From Hysterangium stoloniferum (taxonomy: Eukaryota > Basidiomycota > Agaricomycetes > Hysterangiales > Hysterangiaceae), in assembly GCA_015178975.1 (NCBI GenBank), contig WHVD01000153.1, positions 124,001 to 188,000 of the forward strand: 64,000 nucleotides of DNA, read 5' to 3'. Both the position numbers and the translations under genes were made by a program. The stretch's first letter is position 1. Each line of letters begins with the position of its first letter. Shown in pieces: positions 34,206-46,061 of the stretch. The notes under the pieces were generated by a model. The model was not told where the DNA came from. It did no database searches and worked only from the letters and a program-made list of their open reading frames with translations.

Positions 34206-35127
34206 GGGGGAGATAAAGCCACTTGTAGAATACAACTTTTGACTAAGTACTGTAAAGTTCTATACTATCTAGCCTATTGTCCCTCGAGTAAATAGAATAT
34301 CCACCTGGTAAGATAGTATACCCCAAACAAAGAGCACAGCAAGACTGTCAGCGTCGGACGCCTCAACGGCTTGCAACATATACCAATAAATCCTAACACT
34401 TTGCAGTAAATGTGTTTTAATAAATCAAGTATTTTTATTTAATACAGTGGATAAGGTCAGAATGCATAACTTCATAATGAATAGGGTTGGGTTAAGCTAC
34501 CCACTCATATGCAAAGATGTCATAACGCACTCATGTACACAGTTCCGGATCGTATAAATTATCATTATCTACTGTATTTCCTTTCACGGAGACTATACGG
34601 TAGGAGTGAAAAGATGGACAATATCGCTCTTATTGTTGACGCAAGGTGGGTAAAGGCTGGTAGACGATGGACGTGAACAAAAGGCGTTGGTAGTACTAAG
34701 CTACTGTACGGAACTATGTATCTTAGGGCGAAATATGCTAGGACCTACAAGTGTCATCATGTTGAGATTATTCCCGAACGGCGAAAATTTCAACACTTAA
34801 GTGATCTCGGCGCACCGCTCCCAATATATTAAAAATTCAGCGCAAAATGGACACCACTATTATTATGGGAATAGGGTGACGTCTGTTATGAGTGCATTGC
34901 GGGAAATTCATACACTTGTGCAACGGAAGGTCAGTACGGGATCCATAGTCCTGGTCGCTAGACGTGAGTTAATCTGTGACTACACGTGACAGCCGCCACC
35001 TCGATCGGGGTTGTCCTTACTTGTCACCTTGCATTACCACTTAATGCCGAAGAACACATTACCCACGACATCGTCTCATAATTTCCGCCCAAAAACACCA
35101 CCGTCGGGTTCCTACCGCGGATCCTAC

Positions 35128-37003
35128 CTGCAGTGGACTTCGGAGGGAAACAAGTCAAGCCAGATATACAAATATTTTTTGCCAATTCCAAGCGATTTGG
35201 CCTATCCGATATGAGACAGACAGAAATGACCGTTGAGTTTAAAAAAGTCGTTTGGGACGACGCGTTCAGTGACGATGGTTCCTTGGAGCGTACTACCAAG
35301 GTTGCGCTTGATACGCTGGGTCAGATTACACTATATGCGACGGCACACCAAGCTGCACAGTTCCGGACACATGTCTTCCTTGTCCTTGTTTTCCCCAGTT
35401 ATGCAAGATTCATGCGCTGGGATAGGAGTGGCGCTATCGTGACGGAAAAAGTCCGTCTTTCAAATCCTTCCTATGTCGAGTTCTTCTGGCGGTTTAATCA
35501 CGCGAGCCCTGCTGCACGTGGCGTCGATACTACCGCCAGAGAATTTCTACACAACCACCCTGCCGCGGCAAAGGCCAAAAGGTCCCTTAATCTCGAAGAC
35601 CGTGACCGCCTGTTTCATGTTCAACTTGATCCAAGAGGCCATACTTACGTATTTTACTGTCTCACCTACATGGCTGTGGGATCCCCCCTCGGCCGCTCGA
35701 CCCGTGTCTTCAAGGCCTACTGTATCGAAACTGGGAAGCTGGTACTTCTCAAGGACACATGGAGGATCGTTTCCGCCACGCAAAGCCCCGAACACATGAT
35801 ATATGAGCGGTTGAAGAAACATGGGGTCAGGAATATCTGCACGTGCAAGGAAGGATGTGATGTTTTACAGCAGTGTACCAAGACCCAGGATTCATCAATG
35901 GTAAAACATCCTTCACCATTCAGGCGATTGCAACACTATCGACTCGTTTTGAACGAAATCGGGAGGTCTCTAAGCGATTTTAGGGATACAAAGGAGATGG
36001 TGACTGCAGTAAGAGACGCCATCGTAGGTACGTATATCAGTCTCTTAACAGAATTGGCGTTGATTACCTTTCAACAGCCCATGGGGACGCTTATGACAAG
36101 GCTGAAATTCTTCACCGAGATATCAACTCAGGCAATATTCTCATCACTGCCACAGGTGGTGGATTGTTAATTGACTGGGATCTCTGCAAAATGCTTAAAC
36201 ATATACATCAAGGACAAGCGCACACTGAAAGGACTGTGATTACCTCCCCTACTATCCGAACCCTATTGGTAATTCTTCTAAATCTTTGTTTGGCGTTTTG
36301 TGATTCCCTTCCTCTGTATCTGTCATGGACAGGGTACCTGGCAATTCATGGCTGCTCGTTTACTGGTGGTTCCCACTCCCGGGCAGCCACCAGCGATCCC
36401 CGACCGGGCTGACGACTTGGAATCCTTCTTCTACGTTCTCGTCTGGATTGCATTGAGATATACCAAACACGGCTTTTTTAAGAATGCGCTCACTGACATG
36501 CTCCATGCCGCTTTTGACCATCATTATCTGGATCCTGACGGAGCTGCGAAAGGAGGAGATAGGAAGAAAGTCGAAGTGTGCTTTTCCGACCCCTTCCAAG
36601 TTTCTCGTTTATTCAATGTCCCGTTGAAGGAGATGATCGAAACATTGGCCATAACGTTTGCAGTACGATATGAAAAAGCGCCGAAAGCAAGAGACATTGT
36701 TCAATATAGGCAACTCTTCGAGAGGGAAGGGTCATCGGACGTCAAACCTGTGGCCCTTGGTAAACCAGCAGATGATGACGCAATTTTTTCTGCTCTACTT
36801 GCGGGGAAGTACTTGAAGAGACTAGCTACCTTGAAGCGCTCAGACTGGATGGAATCGGAATTGACGACGGCGTTACAAAACAGTGGTTGGAGTGAGCATG
36901 GTGACCGCGTTCAGCGTGATCTATCAACTCCCCTCCCACACAGCCTATGGTTCCGAAGACTGAGGGTGGCGCAGATCCAATCTCAGATGACCCATTTCGC
37001 TAG
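35128..37003 (+). pseudogene. FunK1-type fungal protein kinase, truncated copy
   Basis: Copy of the intact gene at 46062-48396. Exons read 35128-36027, 36078-36268 and 36333 to the stop at 37001-37003, with the same two introns (50 and 64 nt). The first exon and the start of the second are gone: 'gatcctac' joins directly to 'ctgcagtgg', a deletion of about 370 bp relative to the other arm, so there is no ATG in frame. A one-base loss in a C run near 36927 shifts the last 25 codons. The kinase motifs remain (HRDINSGN and the DWD motif). Substitutions between the copies are few. Confidence 0.88.
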
Positions 37004-37089
37004 CGAAGCAAGATACCTGCATACCCTTATGAAACTCAATCGTAAATCTCAGTATTTTGTGGAATACATTCCCTGCTGTAATATGACCG

Positions 37090-37790
37090 CGAGTATGTCA
37101 GTTTGAACAGTGTTGAAATACACCCTGTAACTGAAAATCATCTCAATGTAGTGATAAACTCATTCGGGTTTTGAAGTCCTAGTACAGCTTGATACTAATT
37201 AATTATCTGTTCCCGCGATGTACCAGATCCGTTGTCGTTGTCCCACAAGCCCCAACTCCGAGTTCCGCCTCTTTCCAGAAATTCCCTCCGGCAGGACGAG
37301 TCTCCGCAACAATTTCCTCGCTACTAAGATCATGTCGCGATAATTTCAATATTAGTGATAGTAAACTGGACTGCATTTATGAGTTATCAATTCGTGAAGG
37401 CTGGAGACGAAAGGAAATATGTACCTTTAGAAGTAGGGTATGCAAATGTTTAACTTCTCCAACGAATAGAAGATACCGTCTGGGTTATTCAAACGCAGGT
37501 GCACCTGGCTATAACCGCCTAGTGGCTCCAGCCATGTATCAGCGACTTGTGTTGTGGCTGCCTCGCCTCGCCATCCCATCACTTGTGACTCCGAGTCCAT
37601 CCACAAGGACGCCGATAGTCTCCGGGCTGCCTGTTATGCCAAGCCCGATACAACGACCTGACAGGAGCGATGCAGCCAAAAAATGAGGCCGATCAAACGG
37701 AACATGCCCCGGCTGCAGATTCGAACCAACTTTATCTCGCAAGTCGACGTTGAGTGCCTCACCATACCTCGCGGTTGGCCGCTTAATTAA
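37090..37790 (+). repeat. FunK1 3'-flank repeat, copy 1
   Basis: Downstream region shared with 45245-45990 (-) and, in part, 7900-8440 (-). The frame 37189-37686 is open by chance in one copy only. A stretch resembling a degenerate ribosomal or transposon feature was not found. Confidence 0.5.
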
Positions 37791-37839
37791 AAAACCTAGT
37801 ACACTGTGGGCAGGGAGGTTTTTATATGTTGTACGTGAC

Positions 37840-38700
37840 GTGCAATACGAAGAACAGCATCGAGCTTGCGCGGGTTGAAGAGGGATGTATGGATGATGAA
37901 GTCGGTCAGGCCGGTGATGATTGATTGTTAGGGGTACCTGCGGCACAGTGTGAAGAAGGGATGGTCATCTGTCTGGATATATTGTTATAGTTAAATGCTG
38001 AGCAGTGAAAGGCTGTTGTTATCAGCCTCACTCGGTCAACACGGACAGGACTAAGTTTTCTTTATTTTAGTAGCAGCATGATACAAGATGAATGTGAGGC
38101 TCCCTAGGGAAGGGTGGGAAAGGATTGTATGGTCAAAGAGAAGATATCCTATCACTATAGGATATGGGGTTTTTTATATAGAGTCAAGGTGAATGGGGTG
38201 GAAGAACAAGGAACCACATGATAAGGCACAAGGGTGCTACCAAGTGGCAGAACAATGAGTGGTTGATGGGAGAGGTTGGTGATGATGTATGTGGTAAGGT
38301 GGCCAAACTTACAAGCAGACAGCTTCAAGAATTTTGTCGCTATCGTGCAGATTCGATTTTTTTTCCTGTTACCTGGAGAGTATATGACTGTAGTATATGG
38401 AACTTCCTAGATTGATATCACCTGTAAACAATTGAGGAGTCTTACCTTGTAATCACCATTCACACAAATACTGTTCATTGAATTCTTTGTGATTGATTTC
38501 CATCCATCAGCCACAAGACTGACAGTCTCATATTGAACTACCTTGTTGATTTTTGTTTCCACTATTGTCGCGGCATTATCTAACAGTCTACCATCATAAA
38601 GTAATACACTTCATGCAGTGCTTTGCACCATCTCAAATAATCAACCTACCTCTGGGTCCTTGAAAACTTGGGATGGAAGGGTTGCAGAGATCACATGGCA
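37840..38700 (+). repeat. hAT-like relic, copy 2 (minus-strand sense), split by a solo LTR
   Basis: Matches 4860-5400 and, inverted, 44630-45110. Reads as broken coding sequence on the minus strand. The LTR at 38006-38313 interrupts it. Confidence 0.4.
38006..38313. mobile_element. solo LTR (308 bp), left arm only, perfect duplication AGCAG
   Basis: TGAAAGGCTG...AAACTTACA between AGCAG at 38001-38005 and 38314-38318. Same family as 53716-54087 and 62520-62835 (shared 'tatcagcctcactcggtcaa' and 'gatgatgtatgtggtaagg'). The other arm reads straight through at about 44950-44975. Confidence 0.93.
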
Positions 38701-39050
38701 TGGACTGCTTGTTCTCAGACTGCATCAGCTTCATTTGGGTTCAAAAGCATGTCAATACTTTTGAATCCATGGGGTAGAAGGCTTGTCTGCTTTGATATTT
38801 AGCTGGTTGCCAGACAGGTTAGACATGCTCACTGTCTGTTTGGTGGTAGAACTTGCTAGCTCAGATTTGCAGAGAGTTTACTTGCAGTACCAGAGAACTG
38901 CCTTGAAACAATTGCAGCTGCAGTTGCCCCCGCTGAATCATGGACACAAGGATTTTTGCCACCAGTAATATGGGCAATAAAGGCTGTTCCCACACCCCAG
39001 CTCTGTTGCAGGCTGCTGCAATTGTTAGATTAATTAATTTCCAGTAAGAT
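38700..39050. repeat. inner end of palindrome 2 left arm
   Basis: Inverted copy at 44220-44560. Ends at 'gctgctgcaattgttagattaatt', beyond which the arms diverge into retroelements. Possibly the 5' part of the hAT-like relic. Confidence 0.5.
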
Positions 39051-41400
39051 GGTAGACTCCTTTTGCAAAAGGAATGGGATTATCATGGTGCTGAATGTGC
39101 CATTATGGTTTTCTTTCAAATGGTGAGGTGCATGCTCTATTCTGTGAAGATGGACTTGCACTACTGGGGGGAAGCAATCTTGTATGCTGTCCATATCTGC
39201 AGTTGCACAATTACCTCAGCCCTTGATAACGTCCCATTTGAAGCTTGGTATGGACGAAAACCTGATGTGTCCCACCTTTGGATATTTGGATCGGTTGCAT
39301 ATCCCGAAAAGGTTGCATAAAGGGAAGTTAGAAGTTACTTCAATTAAATGCTGCTTAACGATGAGATAAAAGGTTACTGCCTTGAGGATGCAGAGACAGG
39401 AAAACTGGTTACTGCTTGTGATGTACAGTTTGTGGAGGACAACAATCCAAATGATCTTGCTATCATTGAAATGCAAGGTATTGCACCTAGGAAGACTGAC
39501 CTCAATAGTCTAGAACCAGGTGGTGGGACAGATGCCTCCCCAAATATTCCCACTACCCACCAGTCTCAACTCATCGAGAATCAGATTCAAGACAATAGCC
39601 AAAATGCTGATCCTCTGCAGTGCACCATGGAGAATACTACCCTAGTTACAGAAACAGCATTGCCTACCCTGCCCTGCTCATCCAAGTGGTCGATCCTCCC
39701 ATCATGAACACAACCTACATGCAAAGTCAATGCGCTAGCCCCACCAGGAATTGCTGCGACTGAAGAAGAGATTGATGCAGCAATTATGTATGGAAGCAAG
39801 CATCGTGCCTTTATTTCCTTTCCCAGTGAACCACAAAATTACCCTGAGGCCATGATGTCACCCTACAAGAAGCAGTGGGAAAAAGCCATAGTGACTGAAT
39901 ATGAGAAGTTGAAGTCAACTGGAACCTTCAAATGGGTCAGTCAACTGCCTCCAGGATGAAAAGCCATTGGTAGTCGCATAGTATTTTGTGAAAAGAGGGA
40001 TGGCAATGGCAAATTTGTCAAAGCAAAGGCTCGCATTGTTGCAAAGGGCTTCTCGCAGGTGCCAGGAAGTGATTTTACTGAAACCTTCTCATCAGTGGCG
40101 AAATTTACAACCTTACGAACCTTACTATCTCTTGTAGCACACAAAAATTGGGAACTACACCAAATCGACATTGTCAGTGCATATTTGCAGGGCAACTTAG
40201 ACGAGGAGGACATACCAGAAGGAATCAAGGAGGATAATAAAGAAGGAGGGTATTGGAGATTGTTGAAGGCCTTGTATGGATTGAAGCAAGCTGGACGACA
40301 ATGGAAAATAAAGCTTAATGAAGTCATGGAAAGTCTCAGTTTTGAAAGGAGCCATGCCAATGACTGTCTTTACATTCTTCACAAGGATGGGAAACTCGCT
40401 TTATTGGTGTTAATCTATGTCAATGACATGGCTGTGGCTGGGCACACACTTGCTCACATTTCAAGATTCAAGGGAGACATTGCAAAACATTTCAATATCA
40501 CTGATCTCAGTGAACTAAAATACATCCTTGGAATACAAGTCAACCGAGACTGCAGCACATGTTCCATCTCGTTGAACCAAACTGCCTAAATTCACCATGT
40601 TTTAGCATGTTTTAGCATGAAAGACTGTGCACCAGTCACCACCCCACTTGCAGTCAATCATAACCTTGCAGTGTTACAATCACCATCAACAAATGAAGAG
40701 CTACAAGAATATCTCAGCTATGTGAATGGTCTTTGGTACCTGGAGATAGTAGGCTCACTATTATATGCAACACAAACTCGACCAGACATTCAATTTGTGG
40801 TTGGACTTGTGGCACAGTTTGGAGGCAACCCTGGAAAGCCTCACCTTGAAGCTGTAAAATGTATTTTACATTATTTAAAAGGTACAGCCATGATGGTACT
40901 TACGTTTGGATGGAAGAACCACAACTCAACTGACCTGGTTGGCTGGACTGACTCAAATTGGGCTCAGGACCCTGACTCATGACGTTCAGTGGGAGGGTTC
41001 ATATTCGACGTCACTGGTGGCTCAATATCCTGGTCATCAAAGAAGCAACCGTCGCTCTGTCAACAGTGGAGGCCAAAATATGGCTGCTTAAAACACCATG
41101 AAGGAGGCCATATGGTTAAGAGTGTTACTTTAAGATCTCAGATTTCCACAAACCACTGCCACAATCATTCATGCAGATAACCAGGGCTGTATTGCACTCA
41201 CCTGTAATCCCATCTCTCACTCATGAGCAAAGCATATTGATATCAGGCATCACTTCATTCGAGAACACATTGAAAAACTTGAGGTCAATCTGAAGTATGT
41301 CACTACAAAGGACATGTTAGCAGACATTTTCACCAAGCAATTACTGCAGGAGACCTTTGAGAAGTTCAGATATATGTTAGGGGTTGGAGATGCATGACAG
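39030..41400 (+). pseudogene. Ty1/copia retrotransposon pol, 5'-truncated and inactivated
   Basis: Domain order is copia-type: end of integrase ('LHYWGEAILYAVHI' and 'PFEAWYGRKPDVSHL', about 39150-39300), linker ('ETGKLVTACDVQFVED'), reverse transcriptase from about 39850 ('KARIVAKGFSQVPGSDFTETFSSV', 'HQIDIVSAYLQGNL', 'LKALYGLKQAGRQW'), RNase H ('GSLLYATQTRPDI' and 'GWTDSNWAQDPDS') and the C-terminal '[13 protein letters not shown]' phrase ending at about 41397. Stops interrupt it, including TGA at about 39957 and 40979. The catalytic YVDD box reads YVND. gag, protease and most of integrase are missing. A purine-rich 'gagtgggagtgacg' follows the stop and could be the primer tract for a 3' LTR that I cannot delimit. 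Confidence 0.9.
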
Positions 41401-41672
41401 AACTCACTGAGTGGGAGTGACGAAATATAATGGACTTCACAAGTTTACAGATCGTTCTTGTCACAACACGCAGTTGCCCTGCTTATGTAACATAGTAACC
41501 GAGAAATTTTCTCTAACAACAAGCCTGGGAACCTTTGCTATGCTGTGGGGCTTTGTGACCTGCCCCACAACTTCACTGCAGGCTCCGGCTTGTTGGGGGG
41601 CAAAGCCCCCCAAACCCCCCTGCATTGACAACTCTTAAGTATTTCTGGGCCCATTGTTCTAAAAGGGAAGCT

Positions 41673-42390
41673 GTTAGAATGGAAAGTTAGAACGGAAAGT
41701 CGCGTTAGAACAGAAAGTCGCGTTAGAACGGAAAGTCGCGTTAGAATGGAAAGTCGCGTTAGAAAGGAAAGTCGCGTTAGAACGGAAAGTCGCGTTAGAA
41801 CGGAAAGTCGCGTTAGAACGGAAAGTCGCGTTAGAACGGAAAGTCGCGTTAGAACGGAAAGTCGCGTTAGAACGGAAAGTCGCGTTAGAACGGAAAGTCG
41901 TGTTAGAACGGAAAGTCGCGTTAGAACGGAAAGTCGCGTTAGAACGGAAAGTCGCGTTAGAACGGAAAGTCGCGTTAGAACGGAAAGTCGCGTTAGAACG
42001 GAAAGTCGCGTTAGAACGGAAAGTTGGGTTAGAACGGAAAGTCACATTAGAACAGAAAGTTGCCTTAGAATGGAAAGTTGCATTAGAACGGAAAGTTGCA
42101 TTAGAACGGAAAGTCGTATTAGAATGGAAAGTCACATTAGAATGGAAAGTTGCATTAGAACGGAAAGTCGTGTTAGAGTGGAAAGTTGCATTAGAATGGA
42201 AAGTTGTGTTAGAATGGAAAGTTGTGTTAGAATGGAAAGTTGTGTTAGAATGGAAAGTCACATTAGAATGGAAAGTCACATTAGAATGGAAAGTCACATT
42301 AGAATGGAAAGTCACATTAGAACGGAAAGTTGCTTTAGAACGGAAAGTCACATTAGAATGGAAAGTGTTCAGGGAATGGAAAGTGTTATA
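41673..42390 (+). repeat. 18-bp minisatellite, about 40 units
   Basis: Unit GTTAGAACGGAAAGTCGC. Units are nearly perfect from about 41700 to 42020 and then decay, mostly at the three CpG sites of the unit (CGG to TGG, TCGC to TTGC or TCAC, and so on). Because 18 is a multiple of three and the unit lacks stops in several frames, long Ser/Arg- or Asn/Phe-rich frames run through it on both strands; these are artefacts of the repeat. Confidence 0.95.
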
Positions 42391-42429
42391 AAGGAAACAT
42401 CCATTACAAAGAAAACACCAATTACAAAG

Positions 42430-43440
42430 GAAGGATACAAAGGTTACCAAACTCTCCACCTTCCTCATGCAATGCCACTTCAATTTCCACAACCAACCCA
42501 CTGCATTTCCCATGGACTCCCAAAAAGTCAACTACACACTCTCCTACCTTTTGGGTTCTGCATTGAAATGGTTCAAACTGGCTTTTAGTGGACTTACTGA
42601 GGAAGACCTGGTCTGGCTTGAAGACTGGAATGTGTTTGTTGAAGAACTGGAAACAAATTTTGGCCCTTACAACCCAACCAGAGAAGTTGAGAACAACCTC
42701 ACTAAGCTTTGTATGAAGGACAACCAGTGGATCATGGACTATATTGTCCAATTCAATAATTTGGCCACACATTGTCAGTGGGGTGATCCAGCAGTCTGGC
42801 ACCAAGTTTATTCCAGCCTGCCTTCCCACCTCAAGGACAAAGTCTTGAAAGGTGAGGATGGCCAACCCAAGACACTTGCTTGGATGTGTCTCAAAGCTCA
42901 GAATGTGGATGCACATTATTAGGAATGTTGAGCAGAAGTAGCCTGTGAGACTCCTGTGGACAAATCCAATAAGTCTGTGGCGAACAAAACCAACAACAAT
43001 CCATTGACCAGCAACTTGAACTCTGTGCAATCAGACTGGAAGAATGACAAGAAGTTTTCCAACAACAATTTGAAACCCATATTTACGAATTCACAACTTA
43101 CCGCATCAGTCTATGCTACTTACCTCATTCATCTAGTCATCTGTGGAATAATTGTTATGGAAATTGAGAAATTACAAGAAATTACATCAAGATATTCAAT
43201 CAGCAATTCCACTAGATCCAGTAACCAAGGCACACCTTGACAACCCCATGGACCCCGGTCAACCCTGGTGGTCTCTAGACCAGCATGGTTTTATTAGACT
43301 TGACAATAGCATATGTAATATGTACTGGACTCTGACAGCCTCCACCTCAGAATTAGCCAGTAAAAACATGATCATCCACTCTCTGGACATTTTGGGCTCA
43401 ACAAGACTCTATCAATGATAAGAAGAGAATATACTTGGCC
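42430..43440 (+). pseudogene. Ty3/gypsy element with internal deletion (gag joined to integrase)
   Basis: 42467-42945 encodes a Retrotrans_gag-type domain ('ALKWFKLAFSG', 'WNVFVEELETNFGPYNP', 'NLATHCQWGD', 'YSSLPSHLKDKV'). It ends at a TAG where related proteins have Trp, and continues as 'EVACETPVDKSNK'. From about 43165 the sequence jumps to the segment before the integrase zinc finger ('LHQDIQSAIPLDPVTKAHLD', 'RWSLDQHGFIRLD' type), matching the 59.6-59.96 kb element, then breaks. Protease, reverse transcriptase and RNase H are absent. Confidence 0.85.
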
Positions 43441-43519
43441 CAGACTCCAGGATTTTGTTAAGCACTATTTTGGCGTGCAAATATTCAATTATTGTGTATT
43501 TTATGGATTTAACTACCAC

Positions 43520-44217
43520 AGGATGCCATCCTTTGAAATTTTAGCCATTGAGTAATAATCTTGATGCGATTACACTTGTGGGTCTTACTTTATTCTGCGC
43601 TAAGCGGCCTAGTCCTGTACAATAGTTTAGTAATACATAACGCTTTTGTTCACGTCCACCATGTCCCGACTTATACCCCCCCCCTCTCTGCTTCAACACA
43701 TCTTGCAACGTTTGAGTTGGCAGTCGTACCTCAGAGAGAAAAATGGTTGTAATACAATGTTAAGAACTGAAACGATAACCGCTTTGATTAGAGCATCCCC
43801 TTTCGGTCTAACCACGTTAGAAAAATGGAACACAGCGTCTGACTGCTCTCTGGGGTATCATCTATATTAACTAGTATAGAGAATCGGCTAGAATTCCTAG
43901 CCAGGGCCCACTGTATCTCCGTGCAAAGTATACAAAGCTGGCTAGAATTCCTAGCCACTGTATCTCCGTGACGGCAATGTGCCCACAGCGGTTCAAACAT
44001 CAATAAATCCTAACTAATTACCAATATTTCCGGATGCGGGGTATCTAGTTGCCGGCCCCACAGCATAGCCATTGACTCGTTACACTGTAATGTGATGGGG
44101 TCGTCGGGAATCTTTACTAATATTATATTATATTATCAACAACATAGCGCACAGGAAGGCTTTCTGAAAAAATTGTGTCATTTATCACAGAAAATTTGCA
44201 AGCCAAACGACAATGCT
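43520..44217. repeat. repeat mosaic with a short direct repeat
   Basis: Pieces of the FunK1-leader repeat (43530-43680) and of the small-ORF module (43710-43765). A direct repeat 'ggctagaattcctagcca...ctgtatctccgtg' is present twice at 43881-43923 and 43931-43973. No gene. Confidence 0.5.
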
Positions 44218-45110
44218 TTGATGATGGTGATATTACTGGGGATTAATTATTCTAACAATTGCAGCAGCCTGTAACAAAGCTGGGGTGTGGGAACAGCCTT
44301 GATTGCCCATATTATTGGTGGCAAAAATCCTTGTGTCCATGGTTCAGCGGGGGCAACTGCAGCTGCAATTGTTTCAAGGCAGTTCTCTGCTACCGCAGGT
44401 AAACTCTCTGCAAATCTGAGTCAAGCAAGTTCAAGCACCAAACAGACAGTGAACATGTCTAACCTGTCTGACTCACAACCAGCTAAATATCAAAGCAGAC
44501 AAGCCTTCTACCCCATGGATTCGAAAGTATTGGCATGCCTTTAAACCCACATGAAGCTGATGCAGTATGAGCACAAGGAGTCCGTGCCGTGTGATCTCTG
44601 CAAACTTTCCATCCCAAGTTTTCGAGGACCCGAGGTACTTTGATTATTTGAGATGGTGCAAAGCACTGCATGAAGTGTATTACTTTATGGTGGTAGACTG
44701 TTAGATCATGCCGGGACAATAGTGGAAACAAAAATCAAAAAGGTAGTTCAATATGAGACTGTCAGTCATGTGGCTGATGGATGGAAATCAATCGCAAAGA
44801 GTGCAATGAACATATTTGTGTGAATGGCGATTACAAGGTAAGATTCCCCAATTGTTTACAGGTGATATTAGTTGGAAGTTCACTATACTACAGTCATATA
44901 CTCTCCAGCTAACAGAAAAAAAATCGAATCTGCACGATAACGACAAAATTCTTGAAGCTGTCCGCTCGGCATTTAACTCTAACAATATATACAGACAGAT
45001 CACCATCCCTTCTTCACACTGTTCCGCAGGTACCCTAGCAATCAATCACCACCGGCCTGACCGACTTCATCATCCATCCATACATCCCTCTTCGTATTGC
45101 ACGTCACATA
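44218..45110 (+). pseudogene. hAT-like transposase relic, copy 3
   Basis: Best-preserved copy. Fragments in order: 'GTALIAHIIGGKNPC', 'SKYWHAF', 'FEDPRYFDYLRWCKALHEVYYF', 'ETKIKKVVQYETVSHVADGWKSIA', and after an intron-like gap 'SHTLQLTEKKS'. The 'DGWKSI' phrase is what suggests hAT (families commonly have DGWT). Many stops. Other copies at 4844-5540 and 37840-39050. Confidence 0.4.
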
Positions 45111-45244
45111 CAACATATAAAAACCTCCCTGCCCACAGTGTACTGGGCTTTTTAATCGAGCAGCCAACCGCGACGTAGGATGAGGCATCAACGTCGACTT
45201 GCGAGATAAAGTTGGTTCGAATCTGCAGCCGGTGTATCTTCCGT

Positions 45245-46061
45245 TTGATCGGCCTCATTTTTTGGCTGCATCGCTCCTGTCAGGTCGTTGTATCGGGCTT
45301 GGCATAACGGGCAGCCCGGAGACTATCGACGTCCTTATAGATGAACTCGGACTCGCGAGTGATGGGATGGCGAGGAGCGAGGCAGCCACGACACAACTCG
45401 CTGGTACATGCTTGTAGCTACTAGGCGGTTATGACCAGGTGTACCTGCGTTCGAATAACCTGGACAATATCCTCTATTCGTTGAAGAAGTTGAACATTTC
45501 CGAGGCAGATACCCCCTTCTGAAGGTACATATTTCCTTTCGTCTGCCGCCTTCTCGATTTAATAGCTAATAAATGTACTGCAGTTTGCTATCACTAATAT
45601 TAAAAATTATCTCGCGACATGACCTCAGTAGCGATGAATTGTTGCGGAGACTAGCCTTGCCGCATGGAATTTCTGGAACGAAGCGGGACTCGGAAGCTGG
45701 GGTTTACTGGATAGCGACAGTGGATCTGGCATTTCACAAGAACAAATAATTAATTAAATATCAATTCGTGCTATGTCTTTCAAACCCGAATAAATTTGTC
45801 ACTACATTGGTCTAATTTTCAATTCCCTGCCAGAGCCTTATGATAAATATCCCCCGGACCGAACAGACCTCAATCCCCTTTAGATTAGCTTTTTTATGTA
45901 ATAGGAAGTTTTTGTGAAAAGGGCCAGTAACCCTGTGGCAGGGTGTAGTTCAACAATGTTCAAACTGACATATTCGTGGTCATATTACATCAGGATTGGT
46001 ATTCAACAAATACTAAGATTTACAATCGAGTTTCATACAGGTATGCAGGTATCTTGCATCA
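45245..46061 (-). repeat. FunK1 3'-flank repeat, copy 2
   Basis: Directly downstream of the intact kinase gene. Inverted copy of 37003-37790, plus about 120 bp (45830-45950) that the left arm lacks at the matching point near 37095-37115. No gene seen. Confidence 0.5.

Larger units (their letters stand above)
29000..39050 (+). repeat. palindrome 2, left arm
   Basis: Inverted partner of about 44220-55320. Paired landmarks: 29409/55130, 30190/54358, 31010/52861, 32100/51800, 33500/50680, 34050/49390, 35150/47940, 37003/46062, 37500/45450, 38330/44930 and 39010/44260. Arm-specific insertions are listed separately. The arms are clearly diverged, so this is not a simple mirrored assembly copy. Confidence 0.88.

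Noticed and set aside
35133..36170. A complete 345-residue protein starting at 35133
   Set aside because: It starts with GTG where the intact copy has Val in mid-exon and runs through an intron; it is the truncated FunK1 copy.
41673..42390. CRISPR array
   Set aside because: The 18-bp units are contiguous, with no unique spacers, and the context is eukaryotic.
41674..42588. Long open frames on both strands (280-285 codons, Arg-Thr-Glu-Ser or Phe-Arg-Ser-Asn repeats)
   Set aside because: Direct consequence of an 18-bp, stop-free minisatellite; open in several frames at once and without start context or introns.
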